From NCBI GenBank assembly GCA_020832225.1, contig JAFIFA010000051.1, positions 1-40,653 on the forward strand: a stretch of 40,653 nucleotides of DNA, read 5' to 3'. Both the position numbers and the translations under genes were made by a program. The stretch is from Balneolaceae bacterium. GTDB lineage: Bacteria; Bacteroidota; Rhodothermia; Balneolales; Balneolaceae. The notes under the pieces were generated by a model. It was not told the origin of the DNA. It did no database searches and was given only the letters and a program-made list of their open reading frames with translations. This document shows, piece after piece, positions 40,451-40,653 of this stretch (position 1 is its first letter; each line of letters opens with the position of its first letter).

Positions 40451-40653
40451 GGGACTGCGCAAATGCACGCAGCAATGGGCAGTAGATAGTTGACAAACGT
40501 GACATAGGGATCCGGGTCCTAAATACAAGAAATAGTGCATAGGTTACAGAGGGAAATTATCTCAAAATTTTGCGCTGCTTTGAGCTTCTTATCGAGTTAC
40601 GGGTTCCGAGTATTCGTGTTGCGAGTTGTTTAACCACAATGGACTCAAAGCAG
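40451..40653. repeat. Dispersed intergenic repeat, copy 2 (runs off window)
   Basis: This matches 31524-31760: 26 identical bases at the start, then diverged similarity with a ~47-bp shorter middle, and a final TTTAACCACAATGGACTCAA-type segment resembling 31631-31650. Just before it (40425-40450) lies a GACGTCAGACGTGAGAGGT stretch like the inverted ends of the fadI-fadJ spacer element. Confidence 0.75.

Overview
The window looks like chromosomal DNA from a marine or halophilic member of the Bacteroidota/Rhodothermota side of the tree, possibly Balneolales. This is inferred from gene families and style, not from a search. The evidence is: acidic proteins, a zinc-poor DksA-like protein directly upstream of lspA and downstream of ileS, a degenerate RibB-RibA fusion, paired DUF2975/Xre genes, a Cys-rich peptide next to a beta-propeller lipoprotein, weak Shine-Dalgarno sites, several TTG starts, and intergenic DNA filled with dispersed repeats.

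Left part (1-5700). This resembles the end of a genomic island beside a tRNA-Val(TAC) gene. It holds the 3' end of a type I restriction subunit (hsdR), a 53-codon small gene, about 870 bp of non-coding DNA rich in inverted repeats, a Toprim primase/SF3-like helicase, a possible 78-codon gene and an AlpA-type excisionase. Between alpA and the tRNA lies the most unusual signal of the window: three tandem ~62-bp hairpin units whose stems differ in sequence but keep base pairing, separated by a conserved TTTTTCG block. A fourth, related hairpin lies between alpA and the primase. No integrase is visible.

Middle (5771-16500). A 2134-residue surface lipoprotein is built of three InlB-type B-repeats and about eighteen Ig-like modules; one two-module unit has been duplicated recently (609-bp period). 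Next come a beta-oxidation pair (fadI, fadJ), an NmrA-family gene fragment and a small membrane-anchored rhodanese.

Sulfur region (17478-27683). This holds an SLC13 anion transporter with two RCK_C domains, a SulP/STAS permease, a persulfide-dioxygenase-like metallo-beta-lactamase/rhodanese protein, two half-size YeeE/YedE transporters, a sulfide:quinone oxidoreductase, a HutC-type GntR regulator, a secreted DsrE-like protein and a FAD oxidoreductase. Two near-identical palindromes of HutC type, one in the sqr/gntR divergent promoter and one upstream of the YeeE pair, suggest that the regulator controls both. The likely combined job is sulfide capture and oxidation to persulfide and sulfite/sulfate, with transport of the anions.

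Right part (27733-40653). This holds an Xre/DUF2975/DUF2975 operon, yajC, a RibB with a dead RibA half, a 930-bp repeat mosaic, the ileS-dksA-like-lspA operon, a beta-propeller lipoprotein with a Cys-rich peptide, a low-molecular-weight tyrosine phosphatase, an MNT nucleotidyltransferase whose HEPN partner has decayed to 16 codons, a fructosamine-kinase-family protein, and a second copy of a dispersed repeat that runs off the window.
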